A DNA stretch of 41,093 bases from Bacillota bacterium (lineage in GTDB: Bacteria; Bacillota; Clostridia; Oscillospirales; Ruminococcaceae). Location: positions 1 through 41,093 of the forward strand of contig JAKPUQ010000210.1 in assembly GCA_029572815.1 (NCBI GenBank), in the 5' to 3' direction. The first letter of the stretch is position 1, and the number at the start of each line of letters is the position of its first letter. This document shows positions 23,115 through 31,128 of this stretch, piece by piece. The notes under the pieces are model-generated. The model searched no databases and had not been told where the DNA came from. It saw only the letters and a list, made by a program, of their open reading frames with translations. The position numbers and the translations under genes were made by a program.

Positions 23115-24290
23115 TTATATTCTTGCTACGCCTGTGTCCTTTGCAGCCTGTGCAACAGCCTTTGCAACTGCCTGTGCTACGGACTTGTCCAGTGCGCTGG
23201 GGATAATATAATCTGCGCTGAGCTTGTCATCTGTTACGAATGAAGCGATAGCCTTTGCAGCAGCTATCTTCATAGCGTCGTTTATATCGCTTGCGCGGAC
23301 GTCAAGAGCTCCGCGGAAAATTCCGGGGAATGCCAGAACGTTGTTTATCTGGTTGGGGAAGTCGCTTCTTCCTGTGCCAACTACTGCTGCACCTGCTGCC
23401 TTTGCCTCCTCGGGTATTATCTCGGGAGTGGGGTTAGCCATGGGGAAGAGTATGGGGTTGGGAGCCATGCTCTTTACCATTTCGGGAGTCACACAGCCGG
23501 GGGCTGATACGCCGATGAATACATCTGCGCCCTTGATGACCTCTTCAAGGCTGCCCTTTCTCATCTGCTGGTTGGTTATCTCAGCCATTTCGTCCTTCAT
23601 GGGGTTCATGCCCTGGGGTCTGCCCTTGTAGATAGCGCCGTTTCTGTCGCAGAGAACAACGTCCTTGAGACCCATGGAGATGAGGAGCTTAATGATGGCG
23701 ATACCTGCTGCACCTGCGCCGCTGGTAACTACTCTTATCTCGTCCAGCTTCTTGCCTACTACCTTGAGGGCGTTGAGCATAGCTGCGAGAGTAACAACTG
23801 CTGTACCGTGCTGGTCATCGTGGAATATCGGGATATCACAGCACTCCTTCAGCTTCTTCTCTATCTCGAAGCAGCGGGGAGCGGAGATGTCCTCCAGGTT
23901 CACGCCGCCGAATGAGCCTGCAAGGAGACGGACAGTATTAACGATGTCGTCAACTTCCTTTGAGCGTACACACAGAGGAACTGCGTCAACGTCGCCGAAT
24001 GCCTTGAACAGAGCGCACTTGCCCTCCATAACGGGCATACCTGCTTCGGGACCGATGTCGCCGAGACCGAGAACAGCTGTACCGTCGGTAACAACTGCTA
24101 CAAGGTTTGAACGGCGTGTGAGCTCATAGCTCTTGTCAACGTCCTTCTGTATCTCAAGACAGGGCTGTGCTACACCGGGGGTGTAAGCCAGTGAGAGGTC
24201 GTCTCTTGTCTCAAGGGGAGCGCGGCAGATAACTTCGATCTTGCCCTGCCATTCATAGTGCTTTTTAAGTGATTCTTCTGCGTAATTCAT
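23115..24290 (-). CDS. NAD(P)-dependent malic enzyme
   Basis: The enzyme converts malate to pyruvate, CO2 and NAD(P)H. The 391-residue protein is the short bacterial form. Catalytic-region motifs are AYTPGVAQPC (Tyr), the metal site FHDDQHGTA and the Rossmann motif VTSGAGAAGIAI. GTGRSDFPNQINNVLAFPG is the family's signature near the C-terminal third. AAAGGA precedes the ATG. It follows ldh on the same strand with a hairpin between, so the pair set pyruvate/lactate and redox flow. Confidence 0.93.
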   Translation of the reverse strand: MNYAEESLKKHYEWQGKIEVICRAPLETRDDLSLAYTPGVAQPCLEIQKDVDKSYELTRRSNLVAVVTDGTAVLGLGDIGPEAGMPVMEGKCALFKAFGDVDAVPLCVRSKEVDDIVNTVRLLAGSFGGVNLEDISAPRCFEIEKKLKECCDIPIFHDDQHGTAVVTLAAMLNALKVVGKKLDEIRVVTSGAGAAGIAIIKLLISMGLKDVVLCDRNGAIYKGRPQGMNPMKDEMAEITNQQMRKGSLEEVIKGADVFIGVSAPGCVTPEMVKSMAPNPILFPMANPTPEIIPEEAKAAGAAVVGTGRSDFPNQINNVLAFPGIFRGALDVRASDINDAMKIAAAKAIASFVTDDKLSADYIIPSALDKSVAQAVAKAVAQAAKDTGVARI

Positions 24291-24321
24291 ATGTTTATTC
24301 CTTTCGTTATTACAGTTTTAA

Positions 24322-24345
24322 GGCGGAGAACATAAGCCCTCCGCC
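24322..24345 (-). terminator. Hairpin between ldh and malic enzyme genes
   Basis: GGCGGAG and CTCCGCC form a 7-bp stem with a 10-base loop. The minus-strand tail TTAAAACTGT is a poor T-run, so it may only partly stop ldh transcripts. Confidence 0.45.
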
Positions 24346-24371
24346 GATGATTTACATATTGGGGACGGCGA

Positions 24372-25316
24372 TCAGAACTCGATCTGGTCGATAACGCTTC
24401 TCAGTGCCTTTGCGCTTGCCTGAAGCTTCTCTATCTCTGCGTCGTTGAGCTTGGGAGATACCTCTCTCTCGATACCGTTGCTTCCGATAACGCAGGGAAG
24501 GCTGAGACATACATCGCTGATGCCGCATCTGTCATTTATCATAGTCGAAACTGTGATGATGTTCTTTGAGTCACGGAGAACAGTGTCACAGATCTTGTTT
24601 ACGCTCATTGCGATAGCGTAGAAGGTAGCGCCCTTTCTCTTGATGACCTCAGCGCCTGCCTTGCGGACCTCCTCGATGATCTCGTCCTCATCAAGGTCTG
24701 CGTGATCCTGGTCAGCGCAGTACTCATCAACAGGAACACCTGCGATGTTCATTATGGACCAGGGAATGAAGGAGGAGTCACCGTGCTCGCCGAAAACGTA
24801 AGCGTGTATGCTGTTGGGAGAGAGTCCCACATGGTCGGCGATGATGGAGCGGAGACGTGAAGTGTCGAGAGCTGTACCCGAACCGATGACCTGATTGGGC
24901 TTTAAGTCCGTGCACTTGAGTATGGTGTATGTAAGGATATCAACAGGGTTGCTGACAACTACATAGATAGCGTCGGGAGCGTACTTAGCCACCTGGGGCA
25001 TAACTTCCTTGATGATATTGACATTGGTCTGAGCAAGATCAAGACGTGTCTGACCGGGCTTTCTTGCAAGACCGAGGGTAACAACTACGATGTCGGAGTC
25101 CTTGGCGTCCTCATAGCCGCCGTCAAAGACCTCGACGTTCTCGCCGAAGGATACGCCCTGACGGATATCCATAGCCTCGCCCTTTGCCTTTGCCTTGTTT
25201 ATGTCAACGAGTACGATGTCGGAGCAGGTACCTGCAACAGCGAATGTGTAAGCCACAGATGCGCCTACATTGCCTGCGCCGAGTATAGTTATCTTCGTTC
25301 CGTTCTTTTCAGCCAT
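24372..25316 (-). CDS. ldh: L-lactate dehydrogenase
   Basis: The enzyme interconverts pyruvate and L-lactate with NADH. The Rossmann motif GAGNVGASVAY is at the N-terminus. The substrate loop reads RKPGQTR, with Gln where malate dehydrogenases have Arg. The catalytic His lies in VFGEHGDSS. The 314-residue length is typical. I choose the ATG at 25316 with GGAGG 8 bases upstream rather than an in-frame start 15 bases earlier, which overlaps that site. It is divergent from argG, with 393 bases between. Confidence 0.95.
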   Translation of the reverse strand: MAEKNGTKITILGAGNVGASVAYTFAVAGTCSDIVLVDINKAKAKGEAMDIRQGVSFGENVEVFDGGYEDAKDSDIVVVTLGLARKPGQTRLDLAQTNVNIIKEVMPQVAKYAPDAIYVVVSNPVDILTYTILKCTDLKPNQVIGSGTALDTSRLRSIIADHVGLSPNSIHAYVFGEHGDSSFIPWSIMNIAGVPVDEYCADQDHADLDEDEIIEEVRKAGAEVIKRKGATFYAIAMSVNKICDTVLRDSKNIITVSTMINDRCGISDVCLSLPCVIGSNGIEREVSPKLNDAEIEKLQASAKALRSVIDQIEF

Positions 25317-25403
25317 AATATAGACCTCCATACTTAAAAATAGGGAATACTCTGCCTTTTATCTCTATAGTCTTTAGCACTTTGCAGAGCTATATACAAC
25401 ATA

Positions 25404-25432
25404 ATTATAATCGTAAAGCCTGAAAATATCAA
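25404..25432 (-). promoter_or_regulatory. Promoter of ldh
   Basis: On the minus strand TTGATA (25427-25432), a 17-base spacer and TATAAT (25404-25409), giving a leader of about 80 bases. In the rest of the 393-base divergent gap I see nothing definite between 25433 and 25560. Confidence 0.7.
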
Positions 25433-25560
25433 GTTAAATCATTGCTTCCGGTGAAAAATCGGAATTTCGTACAAAACACTACAGGATTTAACAAAGCTTT
25501 TTCACTCGGAGATTAATGAGAGCAAAAATTGGCACTACCTGATTAGCTGCGGCTTACAAA

Positions 25561-25613
25561 TGAATAATATTCACTTAAATATGAATATTTACTGTAAAAA
25601 TGAATATTTATGC
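25561..25613 (+). promoter_or_regulatory. Three phased ArgR/AhrC operator sites upstream of argG
   Basis: The perfect ARG-box palindrome TGAATAATATTCA is at 25561-25573. Two weaker copies starting TGAATATTTA follow at 25582 and 25601, giving start-to-start spacings of 21 and 19 bases, close to two helical turns. ArgR-family repressors bind such boxes as hexamers when arginine is present. The array lies just upstream of the -35 box of argG, which fits repression of the whole arg cluster by arginine. Confidence 0.8.
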
Positions 25614-25621
25614 AAATACTC

Positions 25622-25649
25622 TTGACATTATCTTCACAAGTAGTATAAT
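25622..25649 (+). promoter_or_regulatory. Promoter of the arginine cluster (argG)
   Basis: Perfect TTGACA (25622-25627), a 16-base spacer and perfect TATAAT (25644-25649), with a leader of about 55 bases before argG. Confidence 0.85.
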
Positions 25650-25709
25650 AGAGTTATATCGCAAATACGCGCTGTGGATACGGCGCTCAATATCCAGGAG
25701 GTAATCACA

Positions 25710-26945
25710 ATGGCTAATAAGAAGGATATCAAAAAGGTAGTTCTCGCATATTCGGGCGGTCTTGATACATCTATCATCATTCCGTGGCTCAAGGAAAACT
25801 ACAACAACTGTGAAGTTATCGCTGTTTCAGGTGACGTAGGACAGGGTACAGAGCTTGACGGACTTGAGGAAAAGGCTATCAAGACAGGCGCTTCCAAGCT
25901 CATCATCGCAGACCTCAAGGAGGAGTTCATCCAGGACTATGTTTACCCCACAGTTCAGGCAGGTGCTATCTATGAGAACAGATATATGCTGGGTACTTCA
26001 TTCACTCGTCCCATCATCGCAAAGCGTATCGCTGAGATTGCTCTGGCTGAGGGCGCTGACGCTATCTGCCACGGCTGCACAGGAAAGGGCAACGATCAGG
26101 TAAGATTTGAGCTTGCTATCAAGGCTTTCGCTCCCGAAATGGCTATCATCGCTCCCTGGAGAGAATGGGACATCAAGAGCCGTGACGAGGAGATCGACTA
26201 CGCAGAGGCTCACAACATTCCTCTGAAGATAAACAGAGAGACAAACTACTCCAAGGACAAGAACATCTGGCACCTCTCACACGAGGGTCTCGACCTTGAG
26301 GATCCTGCAAACGAGCCTCAGTACGAGAAGAAGGGCTTCCTTGAAATGGGCGTTTCACCTATCGACGCTCCCGACAAGCCCACATACATCACTCTCCACT
26401 TCGAGAAGGGCGTTCCCACAATGCTGGACGGCAAGACACTCAACGGCGTTGAGATGGTATCAGCTCTCAACAAGCTTGGCGGCGAAAACGGTATCGGTCT
26501 TGCTGATCTCGTTGAGAACCGTCTCGTTGGTATGAAGTCAAGAGGCGTTTACGAGACTCCCGGCGGTGCTATCCTTTACCACGCTCACGAGGTTCTCGAG
26601 ACCATCACTCTCGACAAGGAGACTGCAAGAATAAAGCAGTACCTCGGAATCAAGTTCGCTGATATCGTTTACAACGGTCAGTGGTACACACCTCTCCGTG
26701 AAGCTCTCACAGCTTTCGTTGACAAGACTCAGGAGAGAGTTACAGGCGACGTCAAGCTCAAGCTCTATAAGGGCAACATCATCAATGCAGGCGTTACTTC
26801 ACCCTATACTCTCTACGATGAGGAAGTTGCCACATTCGATGAGGACGAGGTTTACAATCAGGCTGATGCAGCAGGCTTCATCAACCTCTTCGGCCTCCCG
26901 ATCAAGGTAAAGGCTCAGCTGGACAAGAAGAGAAACAACAAGTAA
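25710..26945 (+). CDS. argG: Argininosuccinate synthase
   Basis: The enzyme joins citrulline and aspartate with ATP to make argininosuccinate, the next-to-last step to arginine. The ATP-binding PP-loop is at the start ([18 protein letters not shown]). [15 protein letters not shown] and [16 protein letters not shown] are substrate-binding stretches. The 411-residue length is usual. The ATG at 25710 has CCAGGAGGT upstream; an in-frame start 36 bases earlier lies before that site. Codon use is strongly biased, as in highly expressed genes. It is first in the arginine cluster, under ARG boxes. Confidence 0.97.
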   Translation: MANKKDIKKVVLAYSGGLDTSIIIPWLKENYNNCEVIAVSGDVGQGTELDGLEEKAIKTGASKLIIADLKEEFIQDYVYPTVQAGAIYENRYMLGTSFTRPIIAKRIAEIALAEGADAICHGCTGKGNDQVRFELAIKAFAPEMAIIAPWREWDIKSRDEEIDYAEAHNIPLKINRETNYSKDKNIWHLSHEGLDLEDPANEPQYEKKGFLEMGVSPIDAPDKPTYITLHFEKGVPTMLDGKTLNGVEMVSALNKLGGENGIGLADLVENRLVGMKSRGVYETPGGAILYHAHEVLETITLDKETARIKQYLGIKFADIVYNGQWYTPLREALTAFVDKTQERVTGDVKLKLYKGNIINAGVTSPYTLYDEEVATFDEDEVYNQADAAGFINLFGLPIKVKAQLDKKRNNK

Positions 26946-26966
26946 TTTGCTGAACAAATTCTTATG

Positions 26967-26992
26967 CAGGCAGGGGAGCCTTCTCCTGCCTG
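26967..26992 (+). terminator. Leaky terminator or attenuator after argG
   Basis: CAGGCAGG and CCTGCCTG pair, extended by GGAG/CTCC with a bulge, followed by TTGTGATTT. It could end part of argG transcription and so lower expression of the genes behind it. Confidence 0.55.
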
Positions 26993-27033
26993 TTGTGATT
27001 TAAACCGTGATAAAGGGAAATAGGAGGGGAATT

Positions 27034-27399
27034 ATGGAATTCATTAACAGCAAGGATATCGTTGAGCTTTCAAATCCGGGAGTAGTTTCAAGACAGCTCC
27101 TTAATCCTGAAAACTCGGGCGGCGAAAGAGTTACGATAACAGAGGTTCATCTTGAAGTTGGTGCGAGCCAGCCAAGACATACACACGATGCTTCCGAGCA
27201 GATATGGTATGCCACAAAGGGCACAGGAAAGCTTCTTTTAGCTGATGACCAGACAAAGGAGTTCAAAGCCGGGGGTGTTGTCAGATTTGCTGATAAGGAC
27301 GTTCACGGTCTGCTCAATGACGGTGATACAGAATTTGTCTATGTTTCAGTAACAGCACCTCCGATAAACTTCGGATACGCTTACAAGGATAAGAAATAA
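27034..27399 (+). CDS. Cupin-domain protein
   Basis: The 121-residue single-domain beta-barrel protein has cupin motif 1 RHTHDASEQIWYATKGTG (two His and a Glu for metal) and motif 2 near DVHGLLNDGD. Small cupins bind or isomerise small metabolites, and the substrate here is unknown. The ATG follows TAGGAGGGG. It lies between argG and argH, with a GNAT gene next to it, so a role near arginine or its intermediates is possible but only inferred. Confidence 0.82.
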   Translation: MEFINSKDIVELSNPGVVSRQLLNPENSGGERVTITEVHLEVGASQPRHTHDASEQIWYATKGTGKLLLADDQTKEFKAGGVVRFADKDVHGLLNDGDTEFVYVSVTAPPINFGYAYKDKK

Positions 27400-27436
27400 T
27401 ATCAGTTTCTGTACAGCTTTGCAGCAAGGAGGATGT

Positions 27437-27880
27437 ATGGCAGAGATAAGGCTCATGACTATCGATGACTACGATAAGGTCTACGCACTGTGGCTTTCCT
27501 GTGCCGGAATGGGACTGAACAATCTTGACGATTCAAGAGAAGGTATAGAGAAGTACCTCGCAAGAAATCCTGAGACCTGTTTCGTTGCAGAGGAAGACGG
27601 CAGCATAGCCGGAGTTATCATTGCCGGCAATGACGGAAGAAGAGGCTATATTTATCATACGGCTGTAAACCCTGACTACAGACGCCGTGGGATAGGCTCC
27701 GAGCTTGTTGACAAGGCATTGAATGCGCTGAAGTCGCTTGGTATAAACAAGGTTGCACTGGTGGTATTTTCAAGAAATGAGAACGGCAACGCATTCTGGG
27801 AAAAGGTCGGATTCGCTGTAAGAGATGACCTTACATACAGAAACATTTCTCTCGCAGATATCGTGAGAATAGATACATAA
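27437..27880 (+). CDS. GNAT-family N-acetyltransferase
   Basis: The 147-residue acetyl-CoA-dependent acetyltransferase has the pyrophosphate-binding motif in PDYRRRGIGSELVDKAL and C-terminal ENGNAFWEKVGFAVRDD. The acceptor is unknown. The protein lacks the kinase-like half of classical ArgA, so an N-acetylglutamate synthase role is possible only as the short form and not shown. AAGGAGG precedes the ATG. It is 13 bases upstream of argH. Confidence 0.85.
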   Translation: MAEIRLMTIDDYDKVYALWLSCAGMGLNNLDDSREGIEKYLARNPETCFVAEEDGSIAGVIIAGNDGRRGYIYHTAVNPDYRRRGIGSELVDKALNALKSLGINKVALVVFSRNENGNAFWEKVGFAVRDDLTYRNISLADIVRIDT

Positions 27881-27893
27881 AGGAGTAAAAGCA

Positions 27894-29273
27894 ATGGCAG
27901 ATATGATGTGGGCAGGAAGATTTTCAAAGCAGGTAGACGCAGGTGTCAATGCTTTCAATTCTTCAATAGCCTTTGACGGACGTATGTACCGTCACGATAT
28001 ACAGGGCAGTATAGCCCACGCAACAATGCTGGGAGACTGCGGTATCATAACCAAGGAAGACAGCCTCACTATCATCGAGGGGCTCAAGGGCATTCTCGCC
28101 GACATCGACAGCGGCAAGCTGGAGCTTGACCCCAACGCTGAGGATATCCATATGTTCGTTGAGGCAGAGCTTACAAAGCGCCTCGGCGACGTTGGAAAGA
28201 GGCTCCACACCTCACGTTCAAGAAACGATCAGGTGGCAGTTGACCTGAGGCTCTACCTCCGCGACGAGATAGACGAGATATACGCTCTGGTGAAGGAGCT
28301 TGCTGTTACTCTGGTGAATATGGCTAAGGATCACACCGAGACCATAATGCCCGGATATACCCACCTCCAGCGTGCTCAGTCAATAACTCTCGCACATCAC
28401 CTCATGGCGTATGTGTGGATGCTCCTCCGCGATATGGAAAGACTTCAGGATACCGCAAAGAGAATGAACTACTGCCCTCTCGGCAGCGGCGCTCTTGCAG
28501 GTACTACACATAAGACCAACAGAAAGCAGACCTCGGAGCTTCTCGGCTTTACGGCTCCCATGCCCAACAGCCTTGACGGTGTTTCCGACAGGGACTACTG
28601 TGTGGAGTTGGGCTGCGCTCTGTCACTGCTGATGACACATCTCTCACGTTTTTCCGAGGAAATAATCCTCTGGTGCTCATGGGAGTTCAAGTTCGTGGAG
28701 CTTGACGACGCTTTTGCAACAGGCTCCTCCATCATGCCCCAGAAGAAGAACCCTGATGTTACGGAGCTTATCCGCGGCAAGACAGGCAGAGTGAACGGCG
28801 ACCTCATGACCCTCCTCACCATGATGAAGGGACTTCCCCTTGCATATAACAAGGATATGCAGGAGGACAAGGAGGCTATATTCGATGCCGTTGACAACGT
28901 AAAGCTCTGCGTTAAGACATTCACTCCCATGCTGGCAACTATGCGCGTACTCAAGGACAACATGAGACACGCTGCCGCAAAGGGCTTCATAAACGCTACG
29001 GACTGCGCAGACTACCTGGTAAAGAAGGGTATGCCCTTCCGCGACGCTTACAAGATAACAGGAACCCTCGTTGCTCAGTGTATCGAGAAGGGACTTACTC
29101 TCGAGACCCTTCCCCTTGAGGACTATCAGGTTATGACAGACCTCTTTACCGAGGACGTTTACGAGGCTATCAGCCTTGATACCTGCGTCCGCGAGCGCAA
29201 GTCAGAGGGCGGTCCCTCTCCCGACGCTGTAAAGGAGCAGATAGCTCTGGCGGAGAAGGCACTGGGTCTCTGA
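27894..29273 (+). CDS. argH: Argininosuccinate lyase
   Basis: The enzyme splits argininosuccinate to arginine and fumarate. The superfamily signature GSSIMPQKKNP is present, as are the substrate-site motifs LHTSRSRNDQVA and GYTHLQRAQ (catalytic-region His). The 459-residue length is normal. The ATG follows AAAGGAG. The small membrane protein starts 1 base after its stop. Confidence 0.97.
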   Translation: MADMMWAGRFSKQVDAGVNAFNSSIAFDGRMYRHDIQGSIAHATMLGDCGIITKEDSLTIIEGLKGILADIDSGKLELDPNAEDIHMFVEAELTKRLGDVGKRLHTSRSRNDQVAVDLRLYLRDEIDEIYALVKELAVTLVNMAKDHTETIMPGYTHLQRAQSITLAHHLMAYVWMLLRDMERLQDTAKRMNYCPLGSGALAGTTHKTNRKQTSELLGFTAPMPNSLDGVSDRDYCVELGCALSLLMTHLSRFSEEIILWCSWEFKFVELDDAFATGSSIMPQKKNPDVTELIRGKTGRVNGDLMTLLTMMKGLPLAYNKDMQEDKEAIFDAVDNVKLCVKTFTPMLATMRVLKDNMRHAAAKGFINATDCADYLVKKGMPFRDAYKITGTLVAQCIEKGLTLETLPLEDYQVMTDLFTEDVYEAISLDTCVRERKSEGGPSPDAVKEQIALAEKALGL

Positions 29274-29274
29274 T

Positions 29275-29523
29275 ATGAAGAAAAAGGACGTCACCTTTAC
29301 TATCGGTCTCGCTATCCTCATGGGCGTTATATGGGGGCTGGGCGAGCTGGTAATGGGACTCTGGGTGGCAGTGATACCCAGCGCTCACTTGTTCTGGTTC
29401 GGCCTCATAGTAATAATAACGCTGAGCATAAGCGTATGGCACTCAATGATAGAGGACAAGTCCGACGCCAAGGACCCCAAGCGTGCAAAGTATGAGAGAA
29501 AAGTCCGCAAGCGCAGAAAGTGA
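29275..29523 (+). CDS. Small two-TM membrane protein of unknown function
   Basis: This 82-residue protein has two hydrophobic segments (FTIGLAILMGVIWGLGELVM and LFWFGLIVIITLSISVW) and a very basic tail (KRAKYERKVRKRRK) expected inside the cell. It starts one base after the argH stop, so translation is probably coupled. I do not recognise the family. Confidence 0.65.
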   Translation: MKKKDVTFTIGLAILMGVIWGLGELVMGLWVAVIPSAHLFWFGLIVIITLSISVWHSMIEDKSDAKDPKRAKYERKVRKRRK

Positions 29524-29580
29524 GCCTTTAGCCATTAGGCTTTAGCCCTTAGAAGACGGTTGAGCATATGAAAAGGATTC

Positions 29581-29656
29581 CAAAGGGGGGGCACTACCCC
29601 TTTGGTCAGGTCAAGGGCTGACAGCCCTTGCAGGGTTCGGGGCAGAGCCCCGGATA
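29581..29656. repeat. Multi-hairpin intergenic repeat before argC
   Basis: Three adjacent inverted repeats are seen: AAAGGGG / CCCCTTT, AAGGGCTG-ACAGCCCTT and CGGGGC-AGA-GCCCCG. The 195-base gap before argC also carries TTTAGCC/TTAGGC direct repeats (29525-29549). It has no gene. It resembles dispersed GC-rich palindromic elements of Firmicute genomes. Confidence 0.55.
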
Positions 29657-29718
29657 CAACAGGCACTTCGCAGGTGAAGATGCCCACTATGAAAGACATG
29701 AAAACGGAGGAAAATACA

Positions 29719-30672
29719 ATGTCAGTTAAAGTATATATAGACGGTCAGGAAGGTACCACAGGTCTCAAGATACAGGAGCGTTTCAAGGGAAGAAACGACG
29801 TTGAGATAATGAAGATCAGCGAGGAGCTGAGAAAGGACCCTGCCGAGCGCGCAAGACTTATAAACAGCGCAGACTATGTTTTCCTCTGTCTGCCCGATGC
29901 CGCTTCCATAGAGGCTGTTTCCTTCATCGACAAGGATAACGATCACGTTCGTATCATCGATGCCTCTACGGCTCACCGCACCAATCCCGACTGGGCTTAC
30001 GGCTTCCCGGAGCTCTCTCCCGCACACAGGGCAAAGATAGAGACCTCCAACAGAGTAGCTGTTCCCGGCTGCTATGCAAGCGGCTTTGCTTCGATAGTAT
30101 ATCCGCTGGTAAACAACGGTATCATTCCTGCGGACTTCCCCGTATTCGCCTATGCCACATCGGGCTACAGCGGAGCAGGCAAGAAGGCTATCGCAGTATA
30201 TGAGGGCGAGGATAAGCCCTTTGAGTTCAACAGCCCCCGTCAGTACGCACTCTCTCAGCAGCACAAGCACCTGCCGGAGATGAAGGCTGTTTCGGGACTC
30301 ACCTACACTCCCATGTTCAATCCCATGGTCTGCGACTATTACAGCGGTATGGTGGTAAGCGTTCCCCTCCAGACGAGAATGCTTGACAAAAAGGTCACCG
30401 CAGAGCAGATCCATGAGATGTATAAAAAGCATTACTCAGGCGCAAACATGATAGAGGTCATGCCTCTTATGTCCGCAGAGGAGCAGAAGAGCTTCTTCCT
30501 TGCTTCAAATACTCTCAGCGGACAGAACAAAATGCAGGTATTCGTTTTCGGCAATGACGAGCAGATACTCCTCTGCTCACGTCTCGACAACCTGGGAAAG
30601 GGCGCAAGCGGCGCAGCCGTTCAGTGCCTCAACATCATGATGGGTATCGACGAGACAACAGGTTTAATATGA
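29719..30672 (+). CDS. argC: N-acetyl-gamma-glutamyl-phosphate reductase (short type)
   Basis: The enzyme reduces acetylglutamyl phosphate to the semialdehyde with NADPH. The catalytic Cys lies in AVPGCYASG. DASTAHRTNPDWAYGFPEL is characteristic of the short (type 2) ArgC class, whose length of about 315 residues fits. The ATG at 29719 has ACGGAGG upstream; the frame is open further 5' only by chance, through the GC-rich repeat. Confidence 0.95.
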   Translation: MSVKVYIDGQEGTTGLKIQERFKGRNDVEIMKISEELRKDPAERARLINSADYVFLCLPDAASIEAVSFIDKDNDHVRIIDASTAHRTNPDWAYGFPELSPAHRAKIETSNRVAVPGCYASGFASIVYPLVNNGIIPADFPVFAYATSGYSGAGKKAIAVYEGEDKPFEFNSPRQYALSQQHKHLPEMKAVSGLTYTPMFNPMVCDYYSGMVVSVPLQTRMLDKKVTAEQIHEMYKKHYSGANMIEVMPLMSAEEQKSFFLASNTLSGQNKMQVFVFGNDEQILLCSRLDNLGKGASGAAVQCLNIMMGIDETTGLI

Positions 30673-30699
30673 TATGATTTCATATCGGGGGGAATAACA

Positions 30700-31128
30700 A
30701 TGAGTAAAAAGCTTAGAGAGATCTATGAATACGATCTCATCGAGGACGACGGTATTGACTATACCGTTGACGAGTGGTTCAACACTATCATGGAAAAGAC
30801 AAAGGATCAGCTCAATGTCTCTGACGTGAGCCGTATGCTCCGCCAGAAGATATGCTCGAAGGTGGCTATCAAGAGAGCTATCGAGATGCTCAGCGATGAC
30901 CCTTTCATCGGCGAGATGTTCGAGGGACAGCTGATGTACAATCTCTTTATGGGCAAGGAGAAATACCTCAGACTCTACTATCATCAGGTAGAGCCCGTTC
31001 TGGAGAACGCTGCCCTCATGGCAAAGTCCCACAATTGGGAATGCGAGCAGGCAAAAGAGGAATATATGGATATAGTTGCGAAATTCGCAAAGAAGATCAA
31101 GGAGGAAACAGAGCATGAAGCTTGTTGA
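30700..31128 (+). CDS. CdiI-like contact-dependent inhibition immunity protein
   Basis: The 142-residue cytoplasmic, helix-rich, acidic protein has a centre (LNVSDVSRMLRQKICSKVAI followed by a run to FEGQLMYNLF) that follows the pattern of the CdiI immunity family: a TVEDLR-like turn, a RxxIxQ-like helix, a middle helix ending in xxNP, and an EGxLL-like helix. Such proteins neutralise toxin tips delivered by neighbouring cells. No cognate toxin is present. It overlaps argJ by 14 bases, whose ribosome site lies inside it, so it is embedded in the arginine transcript. The family match is by eye. Confidence 0.55.
   Translation: MSKKLREIYEYDLIEDDGIDYTVDEWFNTIMEKTKDQLNVSDVSRMLRQKICSKVAIKRAIEMLSDDPFIGEMFEGQLMYNLFMGKEKYLRLYYHQVEPVLENAALMAKSHNWECEQAKEEYMDIVAKFAKKIKEETEHEAC

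Noticed and set aside
25433..25560. A Rex-type or other redox operator between ldh and argG (TTTAACAA half-site)
   Set aside because: Only a single half-site is visible; no palindrome matching the Rex consensus.
25650..25709. Riboswitch or T-box leader before argG
   Set aside because: The leader is only about 55 bases with no stem set or T-box motif; control is better explained by the ARG boxes.
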